Assembly (NCBI GenBank): GCA_027485815.1
Contig: JAIXQE010000072.1
Location: forward strand, 62,001-126,000
Length of the DNA stretch: 64,000 nt
Reading direction: 5' to 3'
Source of the DNA: Opitutaceae bacterium
GTDB lineage: Bacteria; Verrucomicrobiota; Verrucomicrobiia; Opitutales; Opitutaceae
The position numbers were made by a program, and so were the translations under genes. The notes beneath the pieces were generated by a model. The model was not told the DNA's origin. It saw only the letters and a list, made by a program, of their open reading frames with translations, and searched no databases. Of this stretch, positions 62,982 to 64,000 are shown one piece after another; the first letter of the stretch is position 1, and each line of letters starts with the position of its first letter.

Positions 62982-64000
62982 TCAGCCGGCGTTCCCTCCT
63001 GAGCGGCGCCGTTCCTCGGCGAGGCCCAGCTCCAGCAGGTGGGCGATGCGCCCGGCATCCGCCACGCAGCCGCCCCACGTGCCCCCGCAGGCCTGCTGGA
63101 GCGCCGACCAGAGGACGGTGTCCGCGGGCACCCGCGGATCCGGGCGCAGTTGGGGGTGACGGCCGCGCGCGCGCAAGTCCGCGGGTGAGAGATCGACGGC
63201 GTCCACGCTGCCCTCGAGCCGGCGGGTGTCCACCACGAGGCGGATCCGGTCGCCGTCGCGGATCCCGGCGAGCGGGCCGCCGGCCCACGCCTCGGGGCTT
63301 ACGTGGCCGATGCAGGCCCCGGTGGAAACCCCGGAGAAGCGTCCGTCCGTGACCAACGCGATGCGTTCACCGCCGCGCACGTGTTTCAGGGCGGAGGTGA
63401 TCTGGTAGGTCTCGGGCATCCCGATGCCCGGCCCGATCCCCGCGAGCACGAGGACGTCGCCCGGGGTGAGCCGGCCCGCCTTCACCGCCGCGATCGCCGC
63501 GGCCTCGGTGGTGAAGACGCGGGCGGGACCCTCGTGGCGGTACACTCCGTCCGGACCGATCAGCGCCGGGCTGATGGCGGTGCTCTTCACCAGGGCACCT
63601 TCGGGGGCGAGGTTGCCGCGCAGGAGGGTCAGGGTGCTCGTCATTCCCTTGGCCGCGGCCCGGGCCGGGGACAGGATCACCTCTTCGGGGTCGATGCCGT
63701 CGAGCGTGTGGAGGAGGTCGCGGAGCCGGCGCCGGCGCTCGGAGCGTTCCCACCAATCGAGGTTTTCCCCGAGGGTGCGGCCGGAGACCGTGCGGGTGCC
63801 GAGGCGCAGCAGGCCGGCCGCGCGCAGGTGCAGCATCACCTCGGGCACGCCGCCGGCGAGGTACACCTGCACCGTCGCGAAGCTGCGGGGCCCGTTCGGG
63901 AGCACGTCGACCAGCCGCGGCACGGAACGGTTCACCCGCATCCAGTCTTCGAGTTCCGGGCGGCGCAGTCCCGCCGCGTGGGCGATGGCCGGGACGTGCA
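62982..64000 (-). CDS. IlvD/Edd-family dehydratase, YjhG/YagF D-xylonate dehydratase-like (N-terminal part outside window)
   Basis: The C-terminal 339 codons of a dehydratase of the dihydroxyacid/sugar-acid dehydratase superfamily, 4Fe-4S or 2Fe-2S enzymes that convert aldonates (such as D-xylonate) or dihydroxyacids to 2-keto products. Visible: GENLDWWERSERRRRL, KSTAISPALIGPDGVYR, GIGPGIGMPETYQITSAL and LVTDGRFSGVSTGACIGHVSPEA with the conserved SGxSxGxCIGHxxPEA signature. The sequence is open past position 64000, so an internal ATG at 63941 is not the start. The N-terminal cluster cysteines lie outside. The YjhG/YagF subgroup is a moderate call. Confidence 0.82.
   Translation of the reverse strand, partial: HVPAIAHAAGLRRPELEDWMRVNRSVPRLVDVLPNGPRSFATVQVYLAGGVPEVMLHLRAAGLLRLGTRTVSGRTLGENLDWWERSERRRRLRDLLHTLDGIDPEEVILSPARAAAKGMTSTLTLLRGNLAPEGALVKSTAISPALIGPDGVYRHEGPARVFTTEAAAIAAVKAGRLTPGDVLVLAGIGPGIGMPETYQITSALKHVRGGERIALVTDGRFSGVSTGACIGHVSPEAWAGGPLAGIRDGDRIRLVVDTRRLEGSVDAVDLSPADLRARGRHPQLRPDPRVPADTVLWSALQQACGGTWGGCVADAGRIAHLLELGLAEERRRSGGNAG

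Overview
This 64 kb window is chromosomal DNA of a very GC-rich Gram-negative bacterium. It is probably a member of the Verrucomicrobiota, most like Opitutaceae. That is an inference from gene content: five large TonB-dependent receptors (two to three with an N-terminal carboxypeptidase-like domain), a PVC-type beta-propeller/HEAT/CxxCH heme protein, many Tat- and Sec-exported enzymes (sulfatase, Gfo/Idh/MocA oxidoreductase, LamG, VCBS, ceramidase-like), an FeS photolyase and a periplasmic glucan (opgGH) operon. Most start codons have no visible Shine-Dalgarno sequence, and many neighbours overlap as ATGA or TGATG. There are 44 protein genes, and no tRNA, rRNA, CRISPR, transposase, integrase or phage gene. 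No gap between genes exceeds about 220 bp.

Layout. 1-16277 is mostly housekeeping and stress: a UvrD-type helicase (cut at the left edge), a DUF4139 protein, RNase R, glycogen synthase, a three-gene photorepair-like operon (class I photolyase, FeS-type photolyase, TIGR01777 epimerase), a large cytochrome-bearing secreted protein, and a RidA plus D-threonine aldolase-like pair. 16285-18557 holds an exported phosphoesterase, a PDZ protein and a VOC protein. 18715-32995 is a tight seven-gene minus-strand operon: sulfatase, VCBS protein, TonB receptor, alpha/beta hydrolase, two more TonB receptors and a ceramidase-like enzyme. It looks like an uptake and desulfation/de-esterification locus for a sulfated substrate. 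33068-38180 has an NAPE-PLD-like metallo-hydrolase diverging from a TPR/Rossmann/cyclase-like signalling protein that is translationally coupled to a phosphodiester glycosidase.

38262-47900 carries a 24-bp tandem repeat, a lipoprotein, a DTW-domain RNA modification enzyme, a NIPSNAP protein, a TonB receptor with a strong terminator, a single-ORF fusion of a Phd-type antitoxin to a PIN toxin with its own operator, an L,D-transpeptidase, an oxidoreductase and a LamG protein. 48000-56038 holds another TonB receptor and the operon ribE - uracil-DNA glycosylase - opgG - small membrane protein - opgH. 56199-58866 is metK-ahcY (the SAM cycle) with a structured, AT-richer leader. 58907-64000 holds an MFS transporter, fmt, a LysM/coiled-coil protein, parB and the C-terminal part of an IlvD/Edd-family dehydratase cut by the right edge.

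Most notable non-gene features are two gapless 114-bp copies of a palindromic, REP/BIME-like element (45461-45574 and 50064-50177) and a solitary arm at 62946-62968. The strongest candidates for unusual biology are the fused antitoxin-toxin with its promoter-overlapping palindrome, the sulfatase/TonB/ceramidase-like operon, the multi-domain signalling protein at 34219, and the pseudoknot-capable leader of metK.
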